DNA from: Pseudomonadota bacterium
Lineage (GTDB): Bacteria > Pseudomonadota > Alphaproteobacteria > Rhizobiales > Hyphomicrobiaceae
Direction of reading: 5' to 3'
Length of the DNA stretch: 55,983 nt
Assembly: GCA_023405815.1 (NCBI GenBank)
Contig: JAEXXM010000067.1
Location: 1 to 55,983, forward strand
The position numbers were made by a program, and so were the translations under genes. Within the stretch, counting starts at the first letter, position 1; each line of letters opens with the position of its first letter. The notes under the pieces are model-generated. The model worked only from the letters and a program-made list of their open reading frames with translations. It had not been told where the DNA came from and searched no databases. Positions 29,125-37,095 of this stretch are shown piece by piece.

Positions 29125-30522
29125 CTAGGCCTGCCGGGTGGGGGCCCTGACTGGCAGCATGAGGACGATGCCGGCCATCAGGAAGAGAGTGATGGCCGAC
29201 ATGCCGAGCCGCTGGCTGTGCGTCAGCGTGGTGACGAGCGCGACCAGCAACGGCGCCAGGAAGGCGGTAACCTTCCCCGAGAAGGCAAACAGGCCAAAAT
29301 ACTGGGTGATCTTATCGCGCGGAGCGAGGCGGGCGAGCAGCGAGCGGCTGGACGACTGCACGGGCGCGGAGACGAGACCGACGACGACAGCGAAGGCAAG
29401 GAATACGCGCTCACCGGTGGAGGAGAAGGGAGCGGAACCCGGCGCCTTGGGATCCACGTCGAAGAAGAAGAGGACGTGGCTGGCATCGACCGACAGGATG
29501 CCGAAGGCGCCGATAAGGAGGATGAACAACGCCGAGACGATGACGAACTTGGCGCTGATGCGATCATCGAGCACGCCGCCGATGAGGGCGCCGAAAGCAC
29601 CGACGAGCGTCAGGATGATGCCGAAGAGGCCGAGCTCCAGCGGGCCCCAGCCGAACACTCCGGCGCCGTAGATGCCGCCGAAGGTGAAGATCGCCGTGAG
29701 GCCGTCCGTGTAGATCATGCGGGCGATGAGAAACAGCAGCATGTCGCGGTTGTGCGGGAGGGCCCGAACGGTGTCCCACAGCTCTGCCGTTGCGTGGCGG
29801 CCGTCATCGACGCGCTTCTGCTTCACGTCCGGAACGAACACGAAGAACGGGATCATGAAGACGAGGTACCAGACCGCCGATAGAGGCCCGACGATGCGGT
29901 CACCCTCGCGCGTTGCAGCGTCGAGGGGGAAGAGTGGGGAGAGGCCGAGCAGGGTCTTGTCGGTGCCGTCGACGGGTACGATCAGCCCGGCGACAAGGAA
30001 CAAGCTGGCGAGGCCGCCGAAGTAACCGCAGGCCCAACCGGCGCCGGAAAGGCGTCCGAGCTCGCCCTGAGGCACGAGGCTCGGCATGAAGGCATTGGTG
30101 AAGACGGCGGTGTACTCGGCGCAAACCGTGGCGCAGACGAAGGCAAAGAGAATGAGATAGATCGTGGAGGTCGGCGCCGATGGCACCGCGATCCAAAGCG
30201 ATGCCATGGCGGTGGCGAGGATCAGCGAGAACAGGGCAATCCAAGGCTTGCGGTGCCCGCGACCATCGGCGAATGCGCCGAGGAACGGGCTGCCGACGGC
30301 TATCAGCACGCCGGCCACGGCGGCGCCGTAGCCCCACAAGGCCTGTCCCTGGGGGCCGTCGCCGACCACGACGTTGGCGAAGTAGGGGGCGAAGAGAAAG
30401 GTCAGGATCAGCGTATAGAAGGGCTGCACCGACCAGTCGAAGAGCATCCAGGAGATGCGGGCCGAAAGCGGCGCGCGCTCGGTGGTTTCGGCGTATTGAG
30501 CGGACGTAGCAGCCATATCCAC
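29125..30522 (-). CDS. MFS transporter, UMF1 family
   Basis: An inner-membrane transporter of about 465 residues with roughly 12 hydrophobic segments. The opening region (SARISWMLFDWSVQPFYTLIL, FAPYFANVVVG) and GSPFLGAFADGRGHRKPWI after the second helices match the UMF1/BtlA-type group (COG2270). The GTG at 30522 has GGGGA seven bases upstream; the ATG at 30516 is an almost equivalent choice. Substrate unknown. Separated from the TPM gene upstream by 438 bp. Confidence 0.86.
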   Translation of the reverse strand: MDMAATSAQYAETTERAPLSARISWMLFDWSVQPFYTLILTFLFAPYFANVVVGDGPQGQALWGYGAAVAGVLIAVGSPFLGAFADGRGHRKPWIALFSLILATAMASLWIAVPSAPTSTIYLILFAFVCATVCAEYTAVFTNAFMPSLVPQGELGRLSGAGWACGYFGGLASLFLVAGLIVPVDGTDKTLLGLSPLFPLDAATREGDRIVGPLSAVWYLVFMIPFFVFVPDVKQKRVDDGRHATAELWDTVRALPHNRDMLLFLIARMIYTDGLTAIFTFGGIYGAGVFGWGPLELGLFGIILTLVGAFGALIGGVLDDRISAKFVIVSALFILLIGAFGILSVDASHVLFFFDVDPKAPGSAPFSSTGERVFLAFAVVVGLVSAPVQSSSRSLLARLAPRDKITQYFGLFAFSGKVTAFLAPLLVALVTTLTHSQRLGMSAITLFLMAGIVLMLPVRAPTRQA

Positions 30523-30960
30523 GATATTTTCCCCGTCATCGATCCCTGGCCGCAGCCCTATAGCACGGAAAGATGGCGGCGCTCTGTGTGTCTGCCGCAC
30601 GCACAGCCGCCCGCAATTTGCCAGGTCGCAACCGGCTTTGGCCCCAGGCATTGAGCGCGAGGCGATGAGAAACGCGGGAGCGGGGCGGTCCTGGCCCTCA
30701 TACTCGTTTGTATGGATGCAGCCATCGCCGCCCCACTCGGCAGGCATGCCGACCGACCGTCTTCCCTGGATTGCATCCCTGCCCAGGGCCCACCGACATT
30801 TTCGCGTCGGCGACAGATAGGTCCTGGAGCCAGCTTATGGGCCCCGGCGCATCGTCCTGCCGGCCCATCCCGTGCAATCCGCCAGCGCACGTCTGCACCC
30901 CGCGTCGTCGGGTGGGCTGACAAAAGTCTAAGCGCACGCGCGAGCGCGGGGATAAGTGGC
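30523..30960. other. Intergenic region without a recognised gene
   Basis: The gap lies upstream of the UMF1 transporter and downstream of the TPM-domain gene. Frames crossing it have arginine/proline-rich content typical of non-coding GC-rich DNA. Two weak hairpins are present: CCGAC/GTCGG at 30793-30810 and CCGGC/GCCGG at 30844-30863, neither with a T-run. It probably carries the transporter promoter; no consensus could be assigned. Confidence 0.4.
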
Positions 30961-31578
30961 CTATTGCAGGATGATGAGGTGGTCGGGAAGCTCGTTGGGG
31001 TCGTACGCTCCGGGCGGGAAGTGGGCGGCGAGGGCGGTCCCGATGGCGCCGATGGCGGCAACGAAGCCCTCCGTGGGGTGCCCCTGGCCGATCGCGTGGG
31101 TCAGCCCGTCGAGGATGTGCTTCCAGGTGCCGGGCGCAACCTTGGCGTCGATGGCGCGGTCGGCAATGATCTCGGCGTAGTGCTCGGCGACCGACACGAA
31201 GAGCAGAACGCCCGTCCTGCTCTCGGTGGTATGCAGGCTCTGGGCGAGGAACTGCTCGACTGCGCGGCGGTGGGCGTGCAGCCGCTTGATACTTGCCGGC
31301 ACCAGAGCGGTGCGGACCCGGGCCGGCATCAGCGCGAGCGTCACGGCAAGAAACACCGCCAGCTGGATGAGATAAATCGGCACGAGGTGGAGCTGGGTGA
31401 AAAAGATGAGCGCCCACGGGACCAGCAAGGCGACGATGGCACCGACGAGCGGCGGGACGTAGTGGTAGCCGTCGCTTTGGGCGGCGACCACGACGACGAT
31501 TTCGCCGGACGTTCGCCGCTCTGCGTCGGCGATGGCTGCGGAAATGCGCTGCTCGTCCTCGGGCGAGAACAGGCTCAT
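30961..31578 (-). CDS. TPM-domain membrane protein (COG3762)
   Basis: A 205-residue protein whose N-terminal ISAAIADAERRTSGEIVVVV and central TGVLLFVSVAEHYAEIIAD are the TPM fold split around two membrane helices (about residues 45-85). This is the COG3762 arrangement, which accompanies the YgcG-like protein and LemA. Third gene of a leftward lemA-ygcG-TPM unit, 37 bp after the second. TPM domains have been linked to photosystem repair and metal-dependent phosphatase activity in plants; the bacterial role is unclear. Confidence 0.85.
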   Translation of the reverse strand: MSLFSPEDEQRISAAIADAERRTSGEIVVVVAAQSDGYHYVPPLVGAIVALLVPWALIFFTQLHLVPIYLIQLAVFLAVTLALMPARVRTALVPASIKRLHAHRRAVEQFLAQSLHTTESRTGVLLFVSVAEHYAEIIADRAIDAKVAPGTWKHILDGLTHAIGQGHPTEGFVAAIGAIGTALAAHFPPGAYDPNELPDHLIILQ

Positions 31579-31615
31579 CGGATCATCTCCTGTGCGTCAG
31601 CGCCCATGCCCGGCA

Positions 31616-32440
31616 TCACCAGCTCCCTGAAGATCCGCCACCGCCGAAGTCTCCGCCGCCACCGGACCATCCGCCGCCACCGCCCCCGCCGGACCATCCA
31701 TCGCTCCATCCGCCATAGTCGCCGGGGATGACGACCGGCCCGCCCGGGCCACGCCGACGCTGCCCGGCAATCCCCTGCGGTGCATTGCGGATCGACTGCG
31801 CGATGGCGTAGAGCACGAATAGGACGACGCAAATCCAGAAGATGATCAAGACAATCGACCAGAAGTCGAGCGTGTCGGCGTTGCGCGAAACGCGCGCCCG
31901 CTCCTTGACCTCCTCGGCGTCGCCGAGCAGCACGTCGTTGATATCACGCACGCCGGCGGCGATGCCGGCGGCAAAGTCGCCGCGCCGGAACTCGGGCAAA
32001 ATTGCGTTCTCGACGATAAGCTTGGACATGGCATCGGTGAGCGTGGGCTCGAGGCCGCGGCCGACCTCGATGCGCACCTTGCGCTCGTTAGGGGCGACGA
32101 TAAGCAGGACGCCGTTGTCCTTGCCCTGCTGGCCGATGCCCCACTTGCGCCCGAGCTGGTAGCCGAATTCCTCGATCGGGTAGCCCTGCAGCGACTTCAA
32201 GGTGACGACGGCGAGCTGATCGGTCGACTTCTGCTCGAGGGCTGCGAGCTTCGCCTCGATGGCGGCGCGGGCCTCGGGCGTCAGCAGGCCCGCCTCATCG
32301 ACAATGCGTCCAGTCAGCGCCGGGAATACGGGCTCGGCGGCATGCGCCACCGGCACTGCGCTCCACAGTAGCAATGCGAGCCAGATGCCCGCAGCGCGGT
32401 ACGCCCGGCTCCACAGCAAAGCGCTCCGCGCGGCAGACAT
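31616..32440 (-). CDS. YgcG-family TPM-domain protein with Gly/Ser/Trp-rich tail
   Basis: A 274-residue exported protein: signal peptide (residues about 15-34), periplasmic TPM domain (about 40-175; GRIVDEAGLLTPEARAAIE, QLAVVTLKSLQGYPIEEFGYQLGRKWGIG, RKVRIEVGRGLEPTLTD), one membrane helix (about 195-217, WSIVLIIFWICVVLFVLYAI) and a C-terminal Gly/Ser/Trp-rich tail. This layout is that of COG1512. The tail may be cytoplasmic and disordered. 32 bp downstream of lemA on the same strand. Confidence 0.9.
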   Translation of the reverse strand: MSAARSALLWSRAYRAAGIWLALLLWSAVPVAHAAEPVFPALTGRIVDEAGLLTPEARAAIEAKLAALEQKSTDQLAVVTLKSLQGYPIEEFGYQLGRKWGIGQQGKDNGVLLIVAPNERKVRIEVGRGLEPTLTDAMSKLIVENAILPEFRRGDFAAGIAAGVRDINDVLLGDAEEVKERARVSRNADTLDFWSIVLIIFWICVVLFVLYAIAQSIRNAPQGIAGQRRRGPGGPVVIPGDYGGWSDGWSGGGGGGGWSGGGGDFGGGGSSGSW

Positions 32441-32472
32441 CCGACTCCTCCGATCGGCGAGCAGGCAGAGTC

Positions 32473-33102
32473 CTAGTTTTTGGTTCCGAAGTCCACCTTG
32501 GGCACCTTCATCTCCTCTTGGGTGATGTCGAAGGTCGCCATCTCCTTGGCGGAGGGGTACATCACGGCGCGCCAGATGCGGCCGGGGAAGGTGGTGATCT
32601 CGGTGTTGTAGGCGCGTACGGCCTGGATGTAGTCGCGTCGGGCAATGGCGATACGGTTCTCGGTGCCTTCGATCTGGCTCTGCAGGGCGAGGAAGTTCTG
32701 CCCCGACTTGATGTCAGGATAGCGCTCGACGACCGCGAGCAGGCGTCCCAGTGCGCCGCCGAGCTGACTCTGCGCTTCCTGGAATTTTTGCATCGCCTCA
32801 GGGTTGGTCAGGATGTCGGCCGGAATATTGGCCTGCGCCTGCGTCGCCTTGGCGCGCGCCTCGACGACATCGGTCAGGACGGTGCGCTCCTGGTCGGCGA
32901 AGCCTTTGACGGTCTCGACCAAGTTGGGAATGAGGTCGGCACGGCGCTTGTACTGGTTGAGGACCTCCGACCAAGCGGCCTTTGCGTCCTGCTCGTAGGT
33001 GGGGATGGTGTTGATCCCGCACCCGGCGAGGGTGAGGGACAGGGCGGCAAAGAGAATTGCCGCGATGGGGCGGGCGAATCTGAGCGCCTGCGCGTGAGCC
33101 AT
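32473..33102 (-). CDS. lemA: LemA-family lipoprotein-like protein
   Basis: A 209-residue protein. The signal region ends in a lipobox-like LTLAGC, followed by INTIPTYEQDAKAAWSEVLNQYKRRADLIPNLV, the LemA signature, and a four-helix bundle (ARAKATQAQAN, LGRLLAVVERYPDIKSGQNF, EGTENRIAIARRDY). The ATG has GGAGG eight bases upstream. Function of LemA is not settled; the conserved pairing with TPM proteins suggests an envelope complex. It diverges from the ParA gene. Confidence 0.92.
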   Translation of the reverse strand: MAHAQALRFARPIAAILFAALSLTLAGCGINTIPTYEQDAKAAWSEVLNQYKRRADLIPNLVETVKGFADQERTVLTDVVEARAKATQAQANIPADILTNPEAMQKFQEAQSQLGGALGRLLAVVERYPDIKSGQNFLALQSQIEGTENRIAIARRDYIQAVRAYNTEITTFPGRIWRAVMYPSAKEMATFDITQEEMKVPKVDFGTKN

Positions 33103-33322
33103 GACGTGGGCCTCCAGGGGAATCAAGCCAGCGACCTTACCTCTAGTCTGGGTTAAAGACCGCACAATGGTCGCCGTGCCTTGAGGGCGAGGTTTACGCG
33201 GAGCTATTTCCAGGCGGCAATTTGCGTGCGTCGCCGAGCGAGATTGTGGCACGTTCCCATGGTTGCCATATTCCCGCGCCATGCAAGGCAAAGCGGTCCC
33301 GGGTGGAATCAGGGGGCCATCA

Positions 33323-34228
33323 ATGGGCGGGTGGGGAAGTCCAGACAGCATGCGCAATTCGATCGCGATTATGAACACCAAGGGCGGTGTCGGCAAATCG
33401 ACGCTGGTGCTGGCGCTCGCCGAGACGATCTCGGCCTATCACAAGAAGAACGTGCTGGTCATCGACAGCGACGCGCAGGCCAGCGTGTCGAGCATGCTGA
33501 TGTCCGTGTCGAGCCTCTACAAGCTGCAGAGCGAAGGGGCGACGATCGTCGATTATCTGCACGGCCGCGTGCTCAAGAACCAAGTCATCGATTGGCCGAA
33601 GTTCATCGTGCGCAACGTCTCCGACGTCGACGACGCGCGCTCGGTCTTCCTGCTGCCGAGCGATATGCAACTCACCCTGCTCGAGCGCGAGGTCTCGAAG
33701 GAGAACCTGCACGGGCGCCTGCGCGAGGTGATCGGCGAGCTGCTCAACGGCGTGCGCCGGGTGTTCGATATCGTTCTCATCGATTGCCCGCCGGGCCTGT
33801 CGGTGCTTACGGAGTGCTGGCTGCGCGAGGCAGACTTCCACATCTCGCCAACCAAGGCCGACTATGTCTCGGTGTGCGGGCTCGAGGTGTTCCGCCGTTT
33901 CAAGGGTCTCAACCCCGAGATGGGCTTCGCCCAGAACCTCGGTGTGATCGTCAACATGAAGGAGACGAACTCGGTCTCCGACGAGGAATACCATCGCTGG
34001 CTGCAGGGGAATCCCGAGAATGCCTGCTTCAGCCAGGCAATTCCGCGTATGCCGGCGCTGCAGGACGCCGCCAACTTCCAGACCTACGAGCGCAGCTATC
34101 TCGCCAAGTATCCAGGCCAAGTTGGCGCCGCGGTCCGCGCGCTCACCGATGAGGTGATGGCGCGGCTCGAATCGGGAAACCCGGCCAAGGCTGAGGACAA
34201 GCAGCCGGCGGCAGCGGTCGGGGCCTGA
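33323..34228 (+). CDS. ParA/MinD-family ATPase without a visible partner
   Basis: A 301-residue deviant Walker-A ATPase: NTKGGVGKSTLVLALAET near residue 15, VLVIDSDAQASVS (Walker A') and IVLIDCPPGLSVLTECWL (Walker B). No ParB, TubX, MipZ-type or flagellar gene is adjacent, so it is an orphan here. The start at 33323 has AGGGGG six bases upstream; a downstream ATG at 33350 lacks a well-placed site. It could position a protein cargo on the nucleoid or membrane, but the cargo cannot be deduced. Confidence 0.87.
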   Translation: MGGWGSPDSMRNSIAIMNTKGGVGKSTLVLALAETISAYHKKNVLVIDSDAQASVSSMLMSVSSLYKLQSEGATIVDYLHGRVLKNQVIDWPKFIVRNVSDVDDARSVFLLPSDMQLTLLEREVSKENLHGRLREVIGELLNGVRRVFDIVLIDCPPGLSVLTECWLREADFHISPTKADYVSVCGLEVFRRFKGLNPEMGFAQNLGVIVNMKETNSVSDEEYHRWLQGNPENACFSQAIPRMPALQDAANFQTYERSYLAKYPGQVGAAVRALTDEVMARLESGNPAKAEDKQPAAAVGA

Positions 34229-34267
34229 CGCAAGACGGCTGGACGCCCGAATGCTAAGAGCAGCGGC

Positions 34268-34702
34268 ATGATACGCGCACTGTCCGTCCTGTCGTCGCTC
34301 CTTGTCCTCGCGGTTCCGGCGAGCGCCCTCGAAATCAAGAGCTGCGACGAGGCCAACGTCGGGCTGACAGAGCTCATCGCTCCCGTCGGCAAGAACAGCC
34401 GCACATACAAGGACGACAAGGTCAGCCTCTACGTCGTCGACACGGTGGAGCCGGTATGCTGCGCGGCGGGAGTAGCGGTGGTGCTTCCCGATTTGTCGGA
34501 CGAGCTCGGCGGCAACCAATGCCTCGCGGTAGTCGGAGTCGCATCGGTGCAGCTCGACGAGGCAACGACTGAGGACGACGCGTCCAAGGGGCTCTTGCTC
34601 ACCATCCCGACGCGCGTCTTCAACGAAGCAGCAGATTCCGCGCCGGGCGAGCCCATCCGGCTGCGCGTCAATGCCGAGAAGGGCACCGTCGCGCTGGAGT
34701 GA
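34268..34702 (+). CDS. Secreted protein of unknown function
   Basis: A 144-residue precursor with a signal peptide (MIRALSVLSSLLVLAV, cleavage after ASA). The mature part has four cysteines (KSCDEAN, PVCCAAG, NQCLAVV), likely disulfide-bonded, and a beta-rich composition ending LRLRVNAEKGTVALE-like. No family recognised. 39 bp downstream of the ParA gene on the same strand, so co-transcription is possible. Confidence 0.72.
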   Translation: MIRALSVLSSLLVLAVPASALEIKSCDEANVGLTELIAPVGKNSRTYKDDKVSLYVVDTVEPVCCAAGVAVVLPDLSDELGGNQCLAVVGVASVQLDEATTEDDASKGLLLTIPTRVFNEAADSAPGEPIRLRVNAEKGTVALE

Positions 34703-34809
34703 AAGCGTGGACGCGGCTGACTAGCCATGCTCCCGATCTATGCCAAGTGTGCGCCTGAGGCTCGTCGAAGCGCTGTTGTTGCGCGCGGTAGCAGATCGGG
34801 CGCGCCTTC

Positions 34810-35385
34810 TCAGCCGGGGCTGGGGCTCGCGCCGGGGGATGCAATGCGGCTGGCGCTGCCATTCATCGCTTTCGGTTCGCGGCTGAGGATCGGACGCAAG
34901 TCATCGAGCTCCAGGAAGTGATCGGCGCGGCGGCGCAGCTCATCGGCAACTGGAGCCTCGGCGCGGAGGGTAGACACGACCGTCACCAGCCTGCCCTTCT
35001 GCTGCAGCGCCTCGACCAAACGGACGAATTCGCTGGAGCCAGAAAAGACGATGAAGTGCTCGATGTGGTCGGCAATCTGCATCGCGTCGACGGCAATCTC
35101 GACCGCCAGCGCGTTCTCGCCGCCCGTCGCAGCAAAGTCTCTGGCGATTTTGGTCACGACGGTGAAGCCGTTGTAGCTCAGCCAGTCGAGCAGCGGACGC
35201 AGCGTGCAGTCGGAGCGATCGGGCGCCAGGGCCGCGTAATAGTGGGCGCGTGCCAGATATCCTCTCTGCTGGAACATCATCAGCAGACGCTTGTAGTCGA
35301 TATCGAGCCTCAGTGCCTTGGATGCCCGCTGCAAGTTCGGGCCATCGATGAGGATAGCAAGACGCTCGGGTATGCCGTAGCCCAT
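34810..35385 (-). CDS. NYN-domain (LabA/DUF88-like) protein with altered acidic site
   Basis: A 191-residue PIN-like NYN domain protein. The first strand ILIDGPNLQRASK and the helix VEIAVDAMQIADHIE are clear. NYN nucleases usually have a KGxxD and an SGDxDF motif. Here the corresponding segments read NALAVE and FSGSSEF, so at least two of the usual aspartates are replaced. It may bind RNA without cutting, or be inactive. The C-terminus after about residue 165 is Ser/Pro-rich and probably disordered. Convergent with the secreted protein gene. Confidence 0.8.
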   Translation of the reverse strand: MGYGIPERLAILIDGPNLQRASKALRLDIDYKRLLMMFQQRGYLARAHYYAALAPDRSDCTLRPLLDWLSYNGFTVVTKIARDFAATGGENALAVEIAVDAMQIADHIEHFIVFSGSSEFVRLVEALQQKGRLVTVVSTLRAEAPVADELRRRADHFLELDDLRPILSREPKAMNGSASRIASPGASPSPG

Positions 35386-35466
35386 GACATCGCCTGTAGG
35401 TTGGTTTGCTCAGGTGCAGCGTGAATTGCCGGGGCGGCGCAAAACGCCGCCGCCCCGTCCCGGGCA

Positions 35467-36159
35467 CTAGCGCCCAGGTGGCGGCGACGGGGGGCCATCA
35501 CCGCCGTGAAACGCCGGAGGCGGAGCCGGATGGGGTGGGGGCGCGATGCGGGCCTCGAAAAGCGCGACCCTCTCCAACTGCTCCGGCGTCAGCTTGGTGC
35601 GGAGATTGTCGATTGCCCGCTGCAGTGCCTCGCCACTGCGTCCACGAGAGACAGCATCGGCGGCGATACGCTGCGGCAGATCGAATGGCGCGCGGGGGCG
35701 CTTGGATTCGTCCGCGGACTCGCCGGCGCGGTCGGGCTCGGGGGCGTGTGGCGGTTTCAGCACCGCGATCATTGCATCGGTGAAGTCGCGCCAGGCGTCG
35801 AGCTGGGCTGTGCGGATGCCGACCTCGACCTCGAGGCGCGAGAGCTGCTCGGCGATGTCCGGGCGAGGCCCCTGATGCGGACCGGGCCCATGCGGGGGAG
35901 GTACCTTTGATGCGAGTGGACCAGGTCCGGGACCGTGCGCCGGGCGACCGTCAATCTTTGCAGATGGCGGCGCGGCGTACGGTGGAGGAGGCGGGCCTTC
36001 GGCGAGCAGCTGGGGCCCGGTGCCCTTGGCGATTGCGGTCGCTGCAGCGGGCGTCGTGTCGGTTCCACGAGCCGCCAGCGTCTGCCCCCAGGCGGGCGGC
36101 GCTGCGAGAGGTACGCTCGCTATGAGGAGCAGGCGGGCCAGAAGTGGTGTGCTGTGCAT
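35467..36159 (-). CDS. Periplasmic LTXXQ-motif (Spy/CpxP-like) protein
   Basis: A 230-residue exported protein with a signal peptide (residues 1-25, cleavage after AWG), a long Pro/Gly/His-rich segment (about 40-100) and a helical region with RLEVEVGIRTAQLDAWRDF and LRTKLTPEQLERVALFE. The LTPEQ matches the LTXXQ signature of Spy/CpxP chaperones. It is divergent from an OmpR-type regulator and kinase, mirroring cpxP-cpxRA. A stress-induced periplasmic chaperone or feedback inhibitor of the kinase is inferred. Confidence 0.8.
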   Translation of the reverse strand: MHSTPLLARLLLIASVPLAAPPAWGQTLAARGTDTTPAAATAIAKGTGPQLLAEGPPPPPYAAPPSAKIDGRPAHGPGPGPLASKVPPPHGPGPHQGPRPDIAEQLSRLEVEVGIRTAQLDAWRDFTDAMIAVLKPPHAPEPDRAGESADESKRPRAPFDLPQRIAADAVSRGRSGEALQRAIDNLRTKLTPEQLERVALFEARIAPPPHPAPPPAFHGGDGPPSPPPGR

Positions 36160-36261
36160 GTGTGAACTTCCTTAACGCGTTGGCACAGCCCACTACCTAG
36201 TCGGCGAATCTTTCTGCGGTTGGTCTCGGTGTGTCCGGAGATTTCCCGCAGAGACAGATTT

Positions 36262-36276
36262 GTTTCGAAACGTTTC
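36262..36276. promoter_or_regulatory. Putative response-regulator box between LTXXQ gene and regulator
   Basis: GTTTCGAAACGTTTC, in which GTTTC recurs exactly 10 bp apart; the first ten bases are also a perfect palindrome. OmpR-family regulators usually bind direct half-sites spaced about one helical turn. It lies 103 bp from the LTXXQ start and 94 bp from the regulator start, in the shared 210-bp promoter gap. Confidence 0.42.
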
Positions 36277-36369
36277 TGGCGCGGCGCCCCACACGGTTCG
36301 TTACAAAATGCCGCTCGCCCGACACATCGGCTGCCGCTAATAGGGGCGTCGAGAAAGCGCGTTCCGCCA

Positions 36370-37095
36370 ATGAATTCGAGTACCCATCAGATCCTCGTCG
36401 TCGACGACGATTCGGAGATCCGCAAGCTTCTGGCGCGGTATCTCGAGGGACAGGGCTTCCGCGTGCAGTTGGCTGCGAGCCGCCACGAGATGGGTGAGCG
36501 GCTGGCCAACTGCCAGATCGATCTCGTCGTGCTCGACGTGATGTTGCCAGACGGGTCGGGGCTCGACTTCTGTCGGGACCTGCGCGCACAGCGATCGAGC
36601 GTGCCGATCATCCTGCTCACCGCCTTGAAGGAAGATGTCGATCGCATCATCGGATTGGAGATCGGTGCCGACGACTATCTCGGCAAGCCGTTCAATCCGC
36701 GCGAGCTTAGCGCTCGCATACGCGCCGTGCTGCGCCGGCAGACCGGCAGCGAGTCCGTTGCGGAGAGCCGAGTTTATCGCTTCGACGGCTTCGTCGCCGA
36801 TTCGCATTTGCGGCGCGTCATCGATCCCGATGGCGGCGATATCGAGCTGACGGGGGCGGAGTTCGACCTCCTGCATACGTTCCTGCAGCGGCCAGGGCGC
36901 GTGCTTTCGCGCGATCAGCTTCTCGATCTGACGCGCGGGCGCGACGGCAACGCTCTCGACCGCTCGATCGACGTGCTGATGAGCCGCCTCAGGAAGAAGC
37001 TGGGCGACGGTGGCGCAAATCAACTCTTCAAGACCGTTCGCAACGGCGGCTATCAGCTCGCGGCCAAGGTAGAAGTGTCGGACGCATCGCGATGA
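36370..37095 (+). CDS. OmpR-family response regulator
   Basis: A 241-residue regulator: receiver domain (VVDDDSEIRKLL near residue 10, phosphoacceptor Asp in VVLDVMLPDGSG near 53, LLTA near 84, lysine in LGKPFNP near 104) and a winged-helix domain (LTGAEFDLLHTFLQRPGRVLSRDQLLDL, ALDRSIDVLMSRLRKKLG, KTVRNGGYQL). The start at 36370 gives the normal family length. The stop overlaps the kinase start (ATGA). Probable regulator of the divergent LTXXQ gene. Confidence 0.94.
   Translation: MNSSTHQILVVDDDSEIRKLLARYLEGQGFRVQLAASRHEMGERLANCQIDLVVLDVMLPDGSGLDFCRDLRAQRSSVPIILLTALKEDVDRIIGLEIGADDYLGKPFNPRELSARIRAVLRRQTGSESVAESRVYRFDGFVADSHLRRVIDPDGGDIELTGAEFDLLHTFLQRPGRVLSRDQLLDLTRGRDGNALDRSIDVLMSRLRKKLGDGGANQLFKTVRNGGYQLAAKVEVSDASR

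Noticed and set aside
30523..30960. Possible small genes in the transporter-TPM gap
   Set aside because: Frames are Arg/Pro-rich, lack ribosome sites and overlap hairpins; none looks coding.
33320..34519. Leftward open frame (399 codons) across the ParA gene and the following secreted-protein gene
   Set aside because: It crosses two supported genes and their spacer; the translation is His/Arg-rich and matches nothing.
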